Assembly: GCA_030692365.1 (NCBI GenBank)
Contig: JAUYCC010000071.1
Span: 1-64,000 of the forward strand
Length of the DNA stretch: 64,000 nt
Direction: 5' to 3'
From: Pelolinea sp.
GTDB taxonomy: Bacteria > Chloroflexota > Anaerolineae > Anaerolineales > Anaerolineaceae
Shown here: positions 53,175 to 62,138 of the stretch, one piece after another
How the letters are laid out: each line of letters starts with the position of its first letter
Position numbering within the stretch: the stretch's first letter is position 1
Notes under the pieces: model-generated
The model's database searches: none
What the model was told of the DNA's origin: nothing
The model's input: the letters and a program-made list of their open reading frames with translations, nothing else
Made by a program: the position numbers and the translations under genes

Positions 53175-55130
53175 TTACGAGCAGTCGGGCGAGAGAACAA
53201 ACTCTTCTATCCCCGCCAGATCGTTATTGGATGTCACATCCAGACTATCTTCGCAGAAATCCTTTTGCGCGATCATTAATTTGGAATAACTGTAAAGGGG
53301 AATCATAGGTAAATCTTCATTAATGAAAAATTCCATTTTTTTTAGCAGCGCATCCCTGTCGGTTTTTAAATGCATGGTCTCCAACTGATCGCAGGCATTG
53401 TCGAATTCCTCATTTCTATAACCGCTGAAGTTTGAGCCCAGGTAATTATTATCCACCAAAGGGATAAATTGGCTTGAGAAGAGCAGGCAAGGGTCGGTTT
53501 TCGTAGCAGCCCAGGAGAGCTGCACCAGGTCAAAGTGCCCTTGAAAGATGGAATCTTTATGCGAAGCATCCCAATAGATTTCTGTGGGAATAGCTTTGCT
53601 GTTAATGCCGATGCCGCATTCAGCTAATGAAGCCTTAAAAATCTCCGCGGCTTTCAGGTTATCTTCGATATCTTCCACCAGATAGGTAAAACTCAACTCC
53701 TTGCTTTCTGTAGTGTTTGGTATTCCAGACGACACTCGCGGAAAATTTGATTGATTATCATGTACTTTCCAGCCAGCTTGGTCGAGCAAGGCTGAACCTA
53801 CCACTGGGTCAAAAGAGTAGCTTGCCATTTCTTGAGTACCATTCACCATATTGGTAAAGAGAGTTGCATCAGGCAGGTTATAAAGCCCAAAGGACAGGTC
53901 TTTGATCGCCTTCTCCCGGTTCAAGCATAAACTGATGGCTTTTCTGACCTCAAGCCATGTAAGCGGATTGGATGAGCCGGGAGCGTCTTCGCGCATATTA
54001 AATAGTAACAGTTCGTTTTCTTCAGATGCGCTCTTTATAACTTTGATCGCGGAATCCTGAAAGTAATAAAGCAGGATATTCAGCACAGGAAGCTGCTCTC
54101 GGATATCGGAAGTGGTGGTCGTCAGGTCGCATCCGTTTTCGCTGATTTCCTTATCGAAATCGCCTAGGTCGTAATTGAATTGTTGAAATGGCGCTCGGTC
54201 AAATTTCAGATTACTGAGAGCTGTGTCTCCGTGCGGATTAATGAACTTGAATACCAGGGTGTCAAAATAAGGTAACCCTTCATCTACGCGAAAGTAGTAA
54301 GGATTCTTTACAAAGTGGATGCTCTGGCCATCCACCCATTCATCCACCTGATAAGCGCCCCATCCCAGTGGTCTGCGATTAACCTCATCAGCGGTCAGTA
54401 GTTCACTCGCGGTGTATTTACCCCAGGCATGTTCAGGCGAGGGGTTCCAGAAATATTTTTCAAACGCATCTGTCACCAATCCTGGTTTGCTGACCCATTG
54501 GATAGTCAGGTCGTCTGTGGCAGTGTAGGAAGCGGTTTGTTCAATAGCATGTTTATTAGTCGGTGTGGCCGGATCAGACGCTATTTTGAAAGAGTAAACC
54601 GAATCAGAAGTTTTCAACGGATGGCCGTCGGACCAGGTCAGGCCTGATTTTAGTTTATAGGTTGCAGTAAGCTGGTCCATCCAAATGGGATTGATGCCGT
54701 CCCAGGTTATTGTGCAGGAGGGGCTGGTGCAGTCAGATGGGAAAACCTGTACGCCAGCTTGCAGTGAGACCAGGTCGCCAGTGGTGTTGATGACCGCTTC
54801 TCCGGGATTTACTTCGACAGGCGTGAAGTAAGCGCTGCGGTCAGAAAGATTTGGCAACTTTTCAAAAATTACCGGTACGGTATCGCCATCCACGTAATCC
54901 ACCGGTCCATCATAAATGGCCTGCAGCACATTCCGCGCGGCAGTAGAATTTGCCGTGAAAAAGTAAAGCGAATTGGGTTCCTCCCCCAGACAGATGGTGA
55001 GCGTCTTTTGGTGGGTTGGTTCGGGAGTTGGGCTAGCTTGGGGGTTGCTGGATGAAAGTTGCGGCGCGGAACATGCAGTAAAAATCAAAAGAATAACTAA
55101 TATTCCTGGGTAAAGGTTCTTTTTTATCAT
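53175..55130 (-). CDS. Solute-binding lipoprotein, SBP family 5 (peptide/OppA-like)
   Basis: A 651-residue protein with a lipoprotein signal (ILVILLIFTAC, Cys at 20 after LIFTA). The mature part is an SBP_bac_5 domain: LTICLGEEPNSLYFF, YKLKSGLTWSDGHPLKTSDSVYSF, DLTIQWVSKPG, RPLGWGAYQVDEWV and VRKAISLCLNREKAIKDLSFG. It would bind peptides or oligosaccharides for an ABC importer. No permease or ATPase of that kind is adjacent, and it lies on the opposite strand inside the glycan cluster. Such orphan SBPs often serve a distant importer or act as sensors. Confidence 0.87.
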   Translation of the reverse strand: MIKKNLYPGILVILLIFTACSAPQLSSSNPQASPTPEPTHQKTLTICLGEEPNSLYFFTANSTAARNVLQAIYDGPVDYVDGDTVPVIFEKLPNLSDRSAYFTPVEVNPGEAVINTTGDLVSLQAGVQVFPSDCTSPSCTITWDGINPIWMDQLTATYKLKSGLTWSDGHPLKTSDSVYSFKIASDPATPTNKHAIEQTASYTATDDLTIQWVSKPGLVTDAFEKYFWNPSPEHAWGKYTASELLTADEVNRRPLGWGAYQVDEWVDGQSIHFVKNPYYFRVDEGLPYFDTLVFKFINPHGDTALSNLKFDRAPFQQFNYDLGDFDKEISENGCDLTTTTSDIREQLPVLNILLYYFQDSAIKVIKSASEENELLLFNMREDAPGSSNPLTWLEVRKAISLCLNREKAIKDLSFGLYNLPDATLFTNMVNGTQEMASYSFDPVVGSALLDQAGWKVHDNQSNFPRVSSGIPNTTESKELSFTYLVEDIEDNLKAAEIFKASLAECGIGINSKAIPTEIYWDASHKDSIFQGHFDLVQLSWAATKTDPCLLFSSQFIPLVDNNYLGSNFSGYRNEEFDNACDQLETMHLKTDRDALLKKMEFFINEDLPMIPLYSYSKLMIAQKDFCEDSLDVTSNNDLAGIEEFVLSPDCS

Positions 55131-55197
55131 CCGCTTCTCTTAAAAAGCTTAAAAGGCAATTTATGGTAGCATTATATCAATTCCTCGGGTATGATTA

Positions 55198-55212
55198 ATT
55201 CAATAATTGAAT
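55198..55212. promoter_or_regulatory. Palindrome ATTCAA-TAA-TTGAAT ahead of the GT2/nonulosonate run
   Basis: The same 6-3-6 inverted repeat as at 41177-41191, differing only in the centre. It lies in the divergent gap between the SBP lipoprotein gene and the GT2 gene, 2 bases after a TATGAT (55190-55195) that could be a -10. No good -35 was found. The placement ahead of the nonulosonate gene run supports a shared operator. Confidence 0.5.
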
Positions 55213-55236
55213 ATCCTTTTAGCATGGAGTTGCTGA

Positions 55237-56223
55237 TTGCCTAGAATTGGAATGAACCCCGGGCGCGGGAAAAAGTCGGATTATTCACCAGCCCGGGTTA
55301 CTATAGCGGTTCTCACCTATATCCCCAATCAGGTCGGTTATTTTCAGAACCGCCTGGATGTCACGTTAGCCTGCCTTGAAAGTATCTTTGTCAACACCTC
55401 GGTCCCCTATGATTTGATGGTATTTGATAACGGAAGCAACCAGGCGACGGTCAGCGCGCTGCAAGCTTTGAAAGACGCGGGAAAAATTGATTTTCTCTTG
55501 CTTTCAGGCCAGAATATCGGCAAGATCGGCGCGCTGCAAGTGATGTTGAAAGCCGCACCCGGCGAGGTAATCGCCTACTGTGATGATGATGTCTTCTTTC
55601 TCCCCGGCTGGCTTGAACGTCATCTGGAAGTGATTGAAATTTACCCTAATGTTGGCGCGGTCACGGGCATGTATATCAAGCCGCATATGAAGGAAGGCAT
55701 TTCAACCACGTTGAAATTTGCCCAAACTCCCGGCGTCAAAGTGGAACGCGGATCCTTGGTGGAGAAAGACCTGGAAAAACATTATATTGACCAGACCGGT
55801 CGCACTTGGGACAAGTATCAGGAAGAAATTGCCAGGCTCGAGGATGTGCGCCTTACTTACAAAGGCATTCAAACATTCGCTTCAGCCGGGCATTATCAGT
55901 TCACAGCTCCCAAAGAGGCTATCCTGCAGGCATTGCCTGCTACTTGGACGGGTAATCTGATGGGGCAGATGCGCGAACTGGACGTGGCAATTGACCGGCT
56001 CGGATTGCTGAGATTGTGCACCACCCCCCCCACCCTCCGGCTGTTGGGAAACATGATCGACAAAGCTGCCGCGGAAGACCTGCGCAAATACGGCGTGGAA
56101 GTTAAAAGCGCAGGGAAACCTGAACTAACTGTTGGCTGGAAGAAAAAAGTATTTCGCAGCAGGCTGGTTCAAAAAGTGGCGTATTTCTTCTATGAACGAC
56201 TGTTTAAGATAATCAACGTTTAA
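55237..56223 (+). CDS. GT2-family glycosyltransferase
   Basis: A 328-residue protein, start TTG with GGAG 7 bases upstream (MNPGRGKK at 55252 is the alternative). The GT-A core has VTIAVLTYIPNQVGYFQNRLDVTLACLESIF, DLMVFDNGSNQATVSAL, LSGQNIGKIGALQVML, and the D-x-D-type AYCDDDVFFLPGWLERHLEVI. GAVTGMYIKPHMKEG follows. The C-terminal half is not diagnostic. It is the first gene of the plus-strand run that includes the nonulosonate genes, directly after the palindrome. Confidence 0.8.
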   Translation: MPRIGMNPGRGKKSDYSPARVTIAVLTYIPNQVGYFQNRLDVTLACLESIFVNTSVPYDLMVFDNGSNQATVSALQALKDAGKIDFLLLSGQNIGKIGALQVMLKAAPGEVIAYCDDDVFFLPGWLERHLEVIEIYPNVGAVTGMYIKPHMKEGISTTLKFAQTPGVKVERGSLVEKDLEKHYIDQTGRTWDKYQEEIARLEDVRLTYKGIQTFASAGHYQFTAPKEAILQALPATWTGNLMGQMRELDVAIDRLGLLRLCTTPPTLRLLGNMIDKAAAEDLRKYGVEVKSAGKPELTVGWKKKVFRSRLVQKVAYFFYERLFKIINV

Positions 56224-56231
56224 GGCAGATT

Positions 56232-57218
56232 ATGAAATTTCTTATTGCGGGACTTGGCTCCATCGGCCGCAGGCATTTGAAAAACCTCCTCGCACTGAAT
56301 CAAAAAGACATCGTCCTTTATCGAACGCATCAAAGCACACTGGCGGATGACGACCTGAAAGAATTTCCGGTGGAATCGGATATCCAGAAAGCCCTTGCGC
56401 ATAAACCGGATGCCGTAATTATTTCCAATCCTACTGCGCTTCATATGGACGTAGCCATTCCCGCGGCGGAAGCAGGCTGCGCGTTGTTTATTGAAAAACC
56501 GCTGGCCTACAAACTGGATGATCTGCAGCCATTGGAAAAAATACTTAAGGAAAAGAAAAATACTGTCTTTTCCGCGTTTCAGTTTCATTTCAATCCCGGC
56601 CTGCGAAAGATCAGTCAACTTCTTACAGAGAACGTGTTTGGCAAACCGTTGTCATTTAGTTGCCATTGGGGGGAATACTTGCCGGACTGGCATCCCTGGG
56701 AGGATTATCGCAAATCATATGCGGCAAATAAGAATCTGGGCGGTGGGGTGGTGCTAACCCTATGCCACCCGTTTGATTACCTGCGCTGGCTGTTTGGCGA
56801 CGTGGCGGGGTTGTTCGCTGTGACAGGAAAAGCCAGCGCACTGGAAATGGACGTGGAAGATTTCGCAGACGCAATTATTAATTTCAGAAGCGGTATTACT
56901 GGCCACCTTCATCTGGATTACTACCGCCAGCCTGTCCGTCATGATTTGGAGATTACTTGTACTGAAGGGGTCATTTACTGGGACCACGCCAGCAGTGATG
57001 TGCAAGTTCAAAGGCAAGACAAATCAAAAGAAGAATTTCCTGCACCGCAAGGATTTGAGCGCAACCAGATGTTCCTGGATGAGATACGTCACTTTATCGG
57101 GCTGGTTGAAGGAAAAGAACAACAGGTCTGCGATTTTCAGGACGGCAAGAAGGCGCTGGAATTGGCTTGGGGTGTGCTGCATTCAGGGCGCTACCAACAG
57201 TGCATTGTTTTTGATTAA
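56232..57218 (+). CDS. Gfo/Idh/MocA-family oxidoreductase
   Basis: A 328-residue protein: FLIAGLGSIGRRHLKNLLAL is the NAD(P)-binding GxGxxG, AVIISNPTALHMDVAIPAAEAGCALFIEKPLAY carries the diagnostic EKP motif near 98, and the C-terminal alpha/beta domain contains GGGVVLTLCHPFDYLRWLFGDV with the conserved His. In surface-glycan loci such enzymes oxidise or reduce nucleotide-linked sugars. It lies 8 bases after the GT2 gene and 24 before the CMP-synthetase fusion gene, so an activity on a nonulosonate precursor is a reasonable but untested guess. Confidence 0.87.
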   Translation: MKFLIAGLGSIGRRHLKNLLALNQKDIVLYRTHQSTLADDDLKEFPVESDIQKALAHKPDAVIISNPTALHMDVAIPAAEAGCALFIEKPLAYKLDDLQPLEKILKEKKNTVFSAFQFHFNPGLRKISQLLTENVFGKPLSFSCHWGEYLPDWHPWEDYRKSYAANKNLGGGVVLTLCHPFDYLRWLFGDVAGLFAVTGKASALEMDVEDFADAIINFRSGITGHLHLDYYRQPVRHDLEITCTEGVIYWDHASSDVQVQRQDKSKEEFPAPQGFERNQMFLDEIRHFIGLVEGKEQQVCDFQDGKKALELAWGVLHSGRYQQCIVFD

Positions 57219-57242
57219 AATTGACACAAGGGAAACCCTTAT

Positions 57243-58487
57243 ATGAAAGATAAAACTGAAGTTCTGGCGATAATCCCAGCGCGCGGTAACTCCAAATCCA
57301 TCCCGCGCAAGAACATTTGCGAATTTGCCGGGCATCCGCTTATCGCTTTCAGCATCGCTGCGGCAAAGCAAGCCAAATCTGTTACACGGGTGATCGTTTC
57401 AACCGATGACCCCGAGATCGCACAGGTATCCAAACGGTACGGCGCGGAAGTGCCTTTTATGCGCCCCGTGGAAATTGCGGAAGATGCCACTTTGGACCTG
57501 CCGGTTTTTGAGCACGCGCTGCGTTGGCTGTCGGAGGATGAAAATTATTCTCCGGATGTCGTGGTTCAACTGCGCCCGACCTCGCCAATCCGCCCCACGG
57601 ATATGGTAGATAAAGCGGTTGAACTGCTGCTAAACCACCCCGAAGCGGATTCGGTACGCGGTGTGGTGCTTTCAGGTCAAAACCCGTTCAAAATGTGGGA
57701 GATTGACAGTACAGGGGTTATGCACCCTCTCTTGAAGGTGAAAGAAATAAAGGAACCTTATAACGCGCCCCGCCAGGATTTACCTCTAACCTACTGGCAG
57801 ACTGGCCATATTGACGCGATCCGTCCGCGGGCGATCCTTGAAAAGAGCAGCATGTCCGGCGATGTGGTGCTTCCCCTGCTGATTGATCCGATATACACAG
57901 TGGATATTGATACTTTGCTTGATTGGCAGCGCGCGGAGAGTACAGTATTGGAAGGGCTGCTGGATATTGTTTATCCATCAGACCATAAAAGAAAATTACC
58001 TGCCATGGTATCACTTTTGGTGATGGATTTTGATGGCGTTCTTACCGATGACCGTGTGTGGGTGGATCAGAACGGTAACGAAATGGTGGCTTCTAACCGT
58101 GCTGACGGATTAGGGCTAGAGCGCCTGCGCGGGTTGACCAATATCCAGGCGATGGTGCTTTCCAAAGAGACCAATAGGGTTGTGGCGGCGCGCTGCAAGA
58201 AACTGGAATTACCGGTCATTCAGAGCGTACAAGACAAACCCAGGACGCTTGAAGCGTTGATCAAGCAGCGCGGAGTAAAAAAAGAAGAAGTGGTTTACAT
58301 CGGAAACGACCTGAACGACCTGGAGTGTTTCCCGTTGGTCGGCTTTGCCGCTGCACCTGCCAATGCCCAGCCCGAGGTCAGTCGGCGAGCGGACCTCATG
58401 CTCAAGAGCGCGGGCGGATTTGGCGCGGTGCGCGAATTATGTGAGTTGCTGATCGCCCGTTATTCAAAATTGTCAGAGAATTCTTAG
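57243..58487 (+). CDS. Nonulosonate cytidylyltransferase fused to KdsC-like HAD phosphatase
   Basis: A 414-residue fusion. Residues 1-about 235 are a CMP-sugar synthetase (VLAIIPARGNSKSIPRKNICEFAGHPLIAFSIA, VVQLRPTSPIRPTDMVDKAV, LPLTYWQTGHIDAIRP). Residues about 255-410 are a KdsC-like HAD phosphatase (LLVMDFDGVLTDDRVWVDQNGNEM with the D-x-D, GNDLNDLECFPLVGFAAAPANA). Similar fusions occur in sialic/legionaminic clusters, where the HAD part may dephosphorylate the NeuB product before activation. In animals the comparable CMAS also carries such a domain. Confidence 0.9.
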   Translation: MKDKTEVLAIIPARGNSKSIPRKNICEFAGHPLIAFSIAAAKQAKSVTRVIVSTDDPEIAQVSKRYGAEVPFMRPVEIAEDATLDLPVFEHALRWLSEDENYSPDVVVQLRPTSPIRPTDMVDKAVELLLNHPEADSVRGVVLSGQNPFKMWEIDSTGVMHPLLKVKEIKEPYNAPRQDLPLTYWQTGHIDAIRPRAILEKSSMSGDVVLPLLIDPIYTVDIDTLLDWQRAESTVLEGLLDIVYPSDHKRKLPAMVSLLVMDFDGVLTDDRVWVDQNGNEMVASNRADGLGLERLRGLTNIQAMVLSKETNRVVAARCKKLELPVIQSVQDKPRTLEALIKQRGVKKEEVVYIGNDLNDLECFPLVGFAAAPANAQPEVSRRADLMLKSAGGFGAVRELCELLIARYSKLSENS

Positions 58488-58561
58488 AGCCAGCGCAAGG
58501 CGTTATAATAACTTTCCTGTTTAGTGGACAATTAACATGATTCACTTACTGGAGAACCAGC

Positions 58562-59623
58562 ATGTTCGATATTGATTTCTATATGAAAGTATTTGACCTG
58601 AAAAGGAAGGTCTTGCAAGGCGAAAAATTCAGCCGTGAGTACCTTCTGGAAAAACTGGAAGAATACCGCAGCCCAAACCCGGTGGTCTATAACATTGAAA
58701 CCACCAACGCCTGCAACATGCGCTGCGAAATGTGCCCGCGCACAACCATGATGACCCGCCCGATCGAGACCATGCATCCGGACCTGTTCACGAAGGTAAT
58801 AAGCCAGCTGCGTCCCTGGTCAGCAAAGGAGTGGGAAACCTGGCAGACTTTTGTGGAAGATAAATACCATATTGGTCGGAACGGAATGAGTGAAAACCAT
58901 TTCTTCCTGCATATCATCCCAAAAGTTATTGTTTTGCACGGTTACGGTGATCCGTTGTTGGACAAGAACATCCCGAACTATGTGGGCATGATGACCAAGC
59001 AAGGCCTGCTGAGTTACTTCAGCTGTAATCCTGCCAACATTAATATGGAAAGGACCATTGAGACTTTCCAGAACGGCTTGAATTATGTGAAATATTCCAT
59101 TGAAAGCGTGGATGACTTGCGCCATAAAGAAGTTCGCGGATTGCAATCCAACTTTACTGACAGTTACAGAAAAATAGTCCAGCTTCTTGATATTAAAGCC
59201 CAGCGCAACCTGAAAACCACTATCGTTATTACGATGATTAACCTAAACAAATCCTGGCAGCAGGAAGAGTTCGAAAAGCTGAAGGATGCTTTCGAGGGCA
59301 TGGATGTGTATGTCTATCTGAAAAGCCAGGACCAGCAGTGGTATGAGGATAACAAGAACAAGACCCAATCCATCCATTGGCTTGAATTCTGCCAGTTCCC
59401 TTGGTCGTCCATGACCATTAAATCGAACGGCGAGTCCGTGGAATGCGTGGAAGATTTCAACAATGAGATTATCCTAGGAAATTCGCAAACTGAATTGCTC
59501 TACGACATTTGGAATGGTGAAAAATACAAAAAATTCCGTTTTGACCATTTTGACCTGACACCCGGAATTAAATGCACTGGACAGTGCGACATGCAGTTGA
59601 TTGGCAGTTTTCTGGCATCCTGA
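58562..59623 (+). CDS. Radical SAM protein with SPASM-like C-terminus
   Basis: A 353-residue protein. NIETTNACNMRCEMCPRTTM near residue 48 holds the C-x3-C-x2-C cluster motif (CNMRCEMC). LHGYGDPLLDKNI is the radical SAM GGE-like motif region. The C-terminus has cysteines in EFCQFPWSSMTI, VECVEDFNNE and GIKCTGQCDMQ, consistent with a SPASM/twitch auxiliary cluster. The reaction is unknown; surface-glycan loci contain radical SAM enzymes for sugar or peptide modification. GGAG precedes the ATG. It lies between the CMP-synthetase fusion and NeuB genes. Confidence 0.85.
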   Translation: MFDIDFYMKVFDLKRKVLQGEKFSREYLLEKLEEYRSPNPVVYNIETTNACNMRCEMCPRTTMMTRPIETMHPDLFTKVISQLRPWSAKEWETWQTFVEDKYHIGRNGMSENHFFLHIIPKVIVLHGYGDPLLDKNIPNYVGMMTKQGLLSYFSCNPANINMERTIETFQNGLNYVKYSIESVDDLRHKEVRGLQSNFTDSYRKIVQLLDIKAQRNLKTTIVITMINLNKSWQQEEFEKLKDAFEGMDVYVYLKSQDQQWYEDNKNKTQSIHWLEFCQFPWSSMTIKSNGESVECVEDFNNEIILGNSQTELLYDIWNGEKYKKFRFDHFDLTPGIKCTGQCDMQLIGSFLAS

Positions 59624-59652
59624 TTGAACACTTCATTACCTAAGGAGAAAAA

Positions 59653-60525
59653 ATGGCTCGCGAAATTAAGATAGGGAACAGGCTGATCGGAGACAGCCAG
59701 CCGGTGTATATTGTCGCTGAGATGGGCATCAACCACAACGGCGATCTGGATATTGCCAAAGAAATGATTATGGCGGCACATGAAACTGGTGCGGATGCCG
59801 TGAAGTTTCAGAAGCGCACACCGGAGTTATGCGTTCCTAAAGACCAGCGAGATATCATGCGCGAGACCCCCTGGGGATACATCAGTTACATAGAATATCG
59901 CGAAAAAGTGGAATTTGGTTTTGAGGAATACAGAGTTATAGACGCCTTTTGCCGCGATCTGGGGATTGACTGGTTCGCGTCAGTTTGGGATGAGACTTCC
60001 GTCGATTTCATGGAATCTTTCAAACCGGCTTGTTATAAGGTGCCGTCTGCCAACCTGACGGATATAGACCTGCTGAAAAAGATCCGGGCAACCGGCCGGC
60101 CGATTATTTTATCCACCGGTATGTCCACCTTTGAACAGATTGAAAAATCGGTGAACGCTATTGGTTTGGACAGCCTGGCGCTGATGCATTCTACAAGCGC
60201 ATATCCCTGTGACCCGCTGGAATTAAACCTGAAGATGGTTGAAACCCTGCGTGAACGTTATCCCTGCCCGATCGGATATTCAGGGCACGAGGTGGGGCTG
60301 ATCACCTCAGTTGTGGCCGTAGCTCTGGGCGCTTGCATGGTTGAACGGCACTTTACCTTGGACCGCGCTATGTGGGGCGGCGACCAATCCGCTTCGGTTG
60401 AGCCGGGCGGCTTTCGGAAACTGGTCAAATATATCCGGGTAACTGAAATGGCGCTGGGCGATGGCGTGAAGCGCGTCTATGACAGTGAAAAATCATCCCT
60501 AAAAAAATTACGCCGCTTTCTATAA
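59653..60525 (+). CDS. NeuB-family nonulosonic acid synthase, no SAF domain
   Basis: A 290-residue synthase: VYIVAEMGINHNGDLDIAKEMIMAAHETGADAVKFQKR at the start, YKVPSANLTDIDLLKKI, IILSTGMSTFEQIEKSV, LMHSTSAYPCDPLELNL, IGYSGHEVGLITSVVAVALGACMVERHFTLD. It ends there, without the C-terminal SAF domain of the gene at 49241, so it is a short second type. AAGGAG precedes the ATG. With NeuA-like genes on both sides it probably makes the second or the only true nonulosonate of the locus. Confidence 0.87.
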   Translation: MAREIKIGNRLIGDSQPVYIVAEMGINHNGDLDIAKEMIMAAHETGADAVKFQKRTPELCVPKDQRDIMRETPWGYISYIEYREKVEFGFEEYRVIDAFCRDLGIDWFASVWDETSVDFMESFKPACYKVPSANLTDIDLLKKIRATGRPIILSTGMSTFEQIEKSVNAIGLDSLALMHSTSAYPCDPLELNLKMVETLRERYPCPIGYSGHEVGLITSVVAVALGACMVERHFTLDRAMWGGDQSASVEPGGFRKLVKYIRVTEMALGDGVKRVYDSEKSSLKKLRRFL

Positions 60526-60533
60526 AATAAAAT

Positions 60534-62138
60534 ATGGCCTTAATTCAACGGATTAAACAACGCGTCAGGCGGGAGCTGGTTCTTAACCAGAACCGCCGGC
60601 GAATCCGTTCTTTAAGGAATTCTATCTGCAACATCCCTGATAAAAAGGATGCTGCGCCGGTAATCTTCTTTAATTCCTCCACCCGACTTTCAGGGTTGAG
60701 CCAGAATGCTGGTTTCTCACTAATTACCAGTCTGGCGCTGCAGGCTGAGGGAATTCCAGTAATTCATCTGGTATGTGAGCGTGGCTTTTCTCATTGCGTT
60801 TTGGGGACCAATAAAGATATTCCGCAAACTCCTCCACCCTGCGCGGAATGCATGCGCACATCAAGGATGATCTTTGATCCCACGGATATACAAAGCCTAC
60901 GCTTCGCGCGGAATTCCGATCTTGAAGGGCAGCTTTCAGCGCTGATTTTGGATGAATTACTTAATTTTGATAAAGATGGGTTTCCTCTCGGGGCTTTAGT
61001 CCTGCCTTCGCTGCGCTGGATCCTACGCCGCCATCATCTTATTGATGATGAAAACACACGCTATCTGACACACGAGTACATGCTCTCGGCTTGGAACATA
61101 AAAAAGGAATTTGAGAATTTACTGGCTGAAGAACAACCGCGCGCGGTGGTGGTTTTCAATGGCATGACCTATCCTGAGGCAACCGTCCGGTGGGTTGCAC
61201 GGCAGAATAACATCCCGGTGTATTCCCATGAGGTTGGTATGCTTCCTTTTTCCGCTTTCTTCACAGATAAGGACGCAACCGCTTACCCTGTCAAGGTTGA
61301 TGAATCATTTATGTTGTCAGAAATCCAGAATAGAAAGCTGGATGATTATCTGGAACGACGCTTTGAAGGGAAATTCATCACAGCGGGTGTGAAGTTCTGG
61401 CCGGAAATGAAATCGCTGGATGAAGGATTTCAGGAAAAGGCGAAACGGTTTAAAGCCATTGTTCCGGTGTTTACCAATGTGGTCTTCGATACCAGCCAGA
61501 GCCACGCTAATAGGGTCTTTGATCAGATGTTTGACTGGCTGGATGCGGTACTTGAGCAAATCAAGACCCACACAGATACCTTGTTTGTCGTCCGCGCCCA
61601 TCCGGACGAGCTCCGGCCGGGGAAGGAAAGTCGCGAGACGGTTGCAGATTGGGTATCCTCCCGGTCAGTGGATAATTTGCCCAATGTCGTTTTTATCCCA
61701 TCCAACAAATTTATCAGTTCGTATGACTTGATAAAGATTGCCAAATTTGTGATGGTATACAATTCCACCGTTGGGTTGGAAGCGTCCATCATGGGCAAGA
61801 CGGTTTTGTGCGCTGGTCAGGCGCGATATACATTAATCCCCACGGTCTTTTTCCCGCGGTCTCGAAAAGATTACCGCGAAACACTAATGCAATTTTTGGA
61901 TACGGATACACTTGAAAATCCTGACGAATTCCGCCTTAACGCCCGGCGGGTGATTTACAGCCAGCTTTTCAGGGCTTCGCTGCCTTTTGACCAATTCCTT
62001 GAGGACGACGGCGTTTGGAAGGGGTATGTGCGTCTGAAAGAATTTACGACAGATGATATGTCACCTGAAAAATCATCTACAATACAGGTGGTGCTGGATG
62101 GAATCTTAAAACAGCAGCCCTTTATCAGAGACTTATGA
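60534..62138 (+). CDS. Capsule-biosynthesis-type glycosyltransferase
   Basis: A 534-residue GT-B-like protein with the layout of the gene at 44759. The N-domain has VIFFNSSTRLSGLSQNAGFSLITSLALQAEGIPVIHLVCERGFSHC, then a cysteine pair (PPCAECMRTSR) that could bind a metal. The C-domain has LFVVRAHPDELRPGKESRETV and KFVMVYNSTVGLEASIMGKTVLCAGQARY. It is the likely transferase that adds the CMP-activated acid to the glycan. It overlaps the next GT2 gene by 4 bases (ATGA). Confidence 0.68.
   Translation: MALIQRIKQRVRRELVLNQNRRRIRSLRNSICNIPDKKDAAPVIFFNSSTRLSGLSQNAGFSLITSLALQAEGIPVIHLVCERGFSHCVLGTNKDIPQTPPPCAECMRTSRMIFDPTDIQSLRFARNSDLEGQLSALILDELLNFDKDGFPLGALVLPSLRWILRRHHLIDDENTRYLTHEYMLSAWNIKKEFENLLAEEQPRAVVVFNGMTYPEATVRWVARQNNIPVYSHEVGMLPFSAFFTDKDATAYPVKVDESFMLSEIQNRKLDDYLERRFEGKFITAGVKFWPEMKSLDEGFQEKAKRFKAIVPVFTNVVFDTSQSHANRVFDQMFDWLDAVLEQIKTHTDTLFVVRAHPDELRPGKESRETVADWVSSRSVDNLPNVVFIPSNKFISSYDLIKIAKFVMVYNSTVGLEASIMGKTVLCAGQARYTLIPTVFFPRSRKDYRETLMQFLDTDTLENPDEFRLNARRVIYSQLFRASLPFDQFLEDDGVWKGYVRLKEFTTDDMSPEKSSTIQVVLDGILKQQPFIRDL

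Noticed and set aside
58504-58509. TATAAT upstream of the radical SAM gene as a promoter
   Set aside because: Only a poor -35 (TTCTTA) at 17 bases; not strong enough to list.
58537-58575. 12-codon leader ORF overlapping the radical SAM start
   Set aside because: No own ribosome-binding site and no attenuator-like structure.
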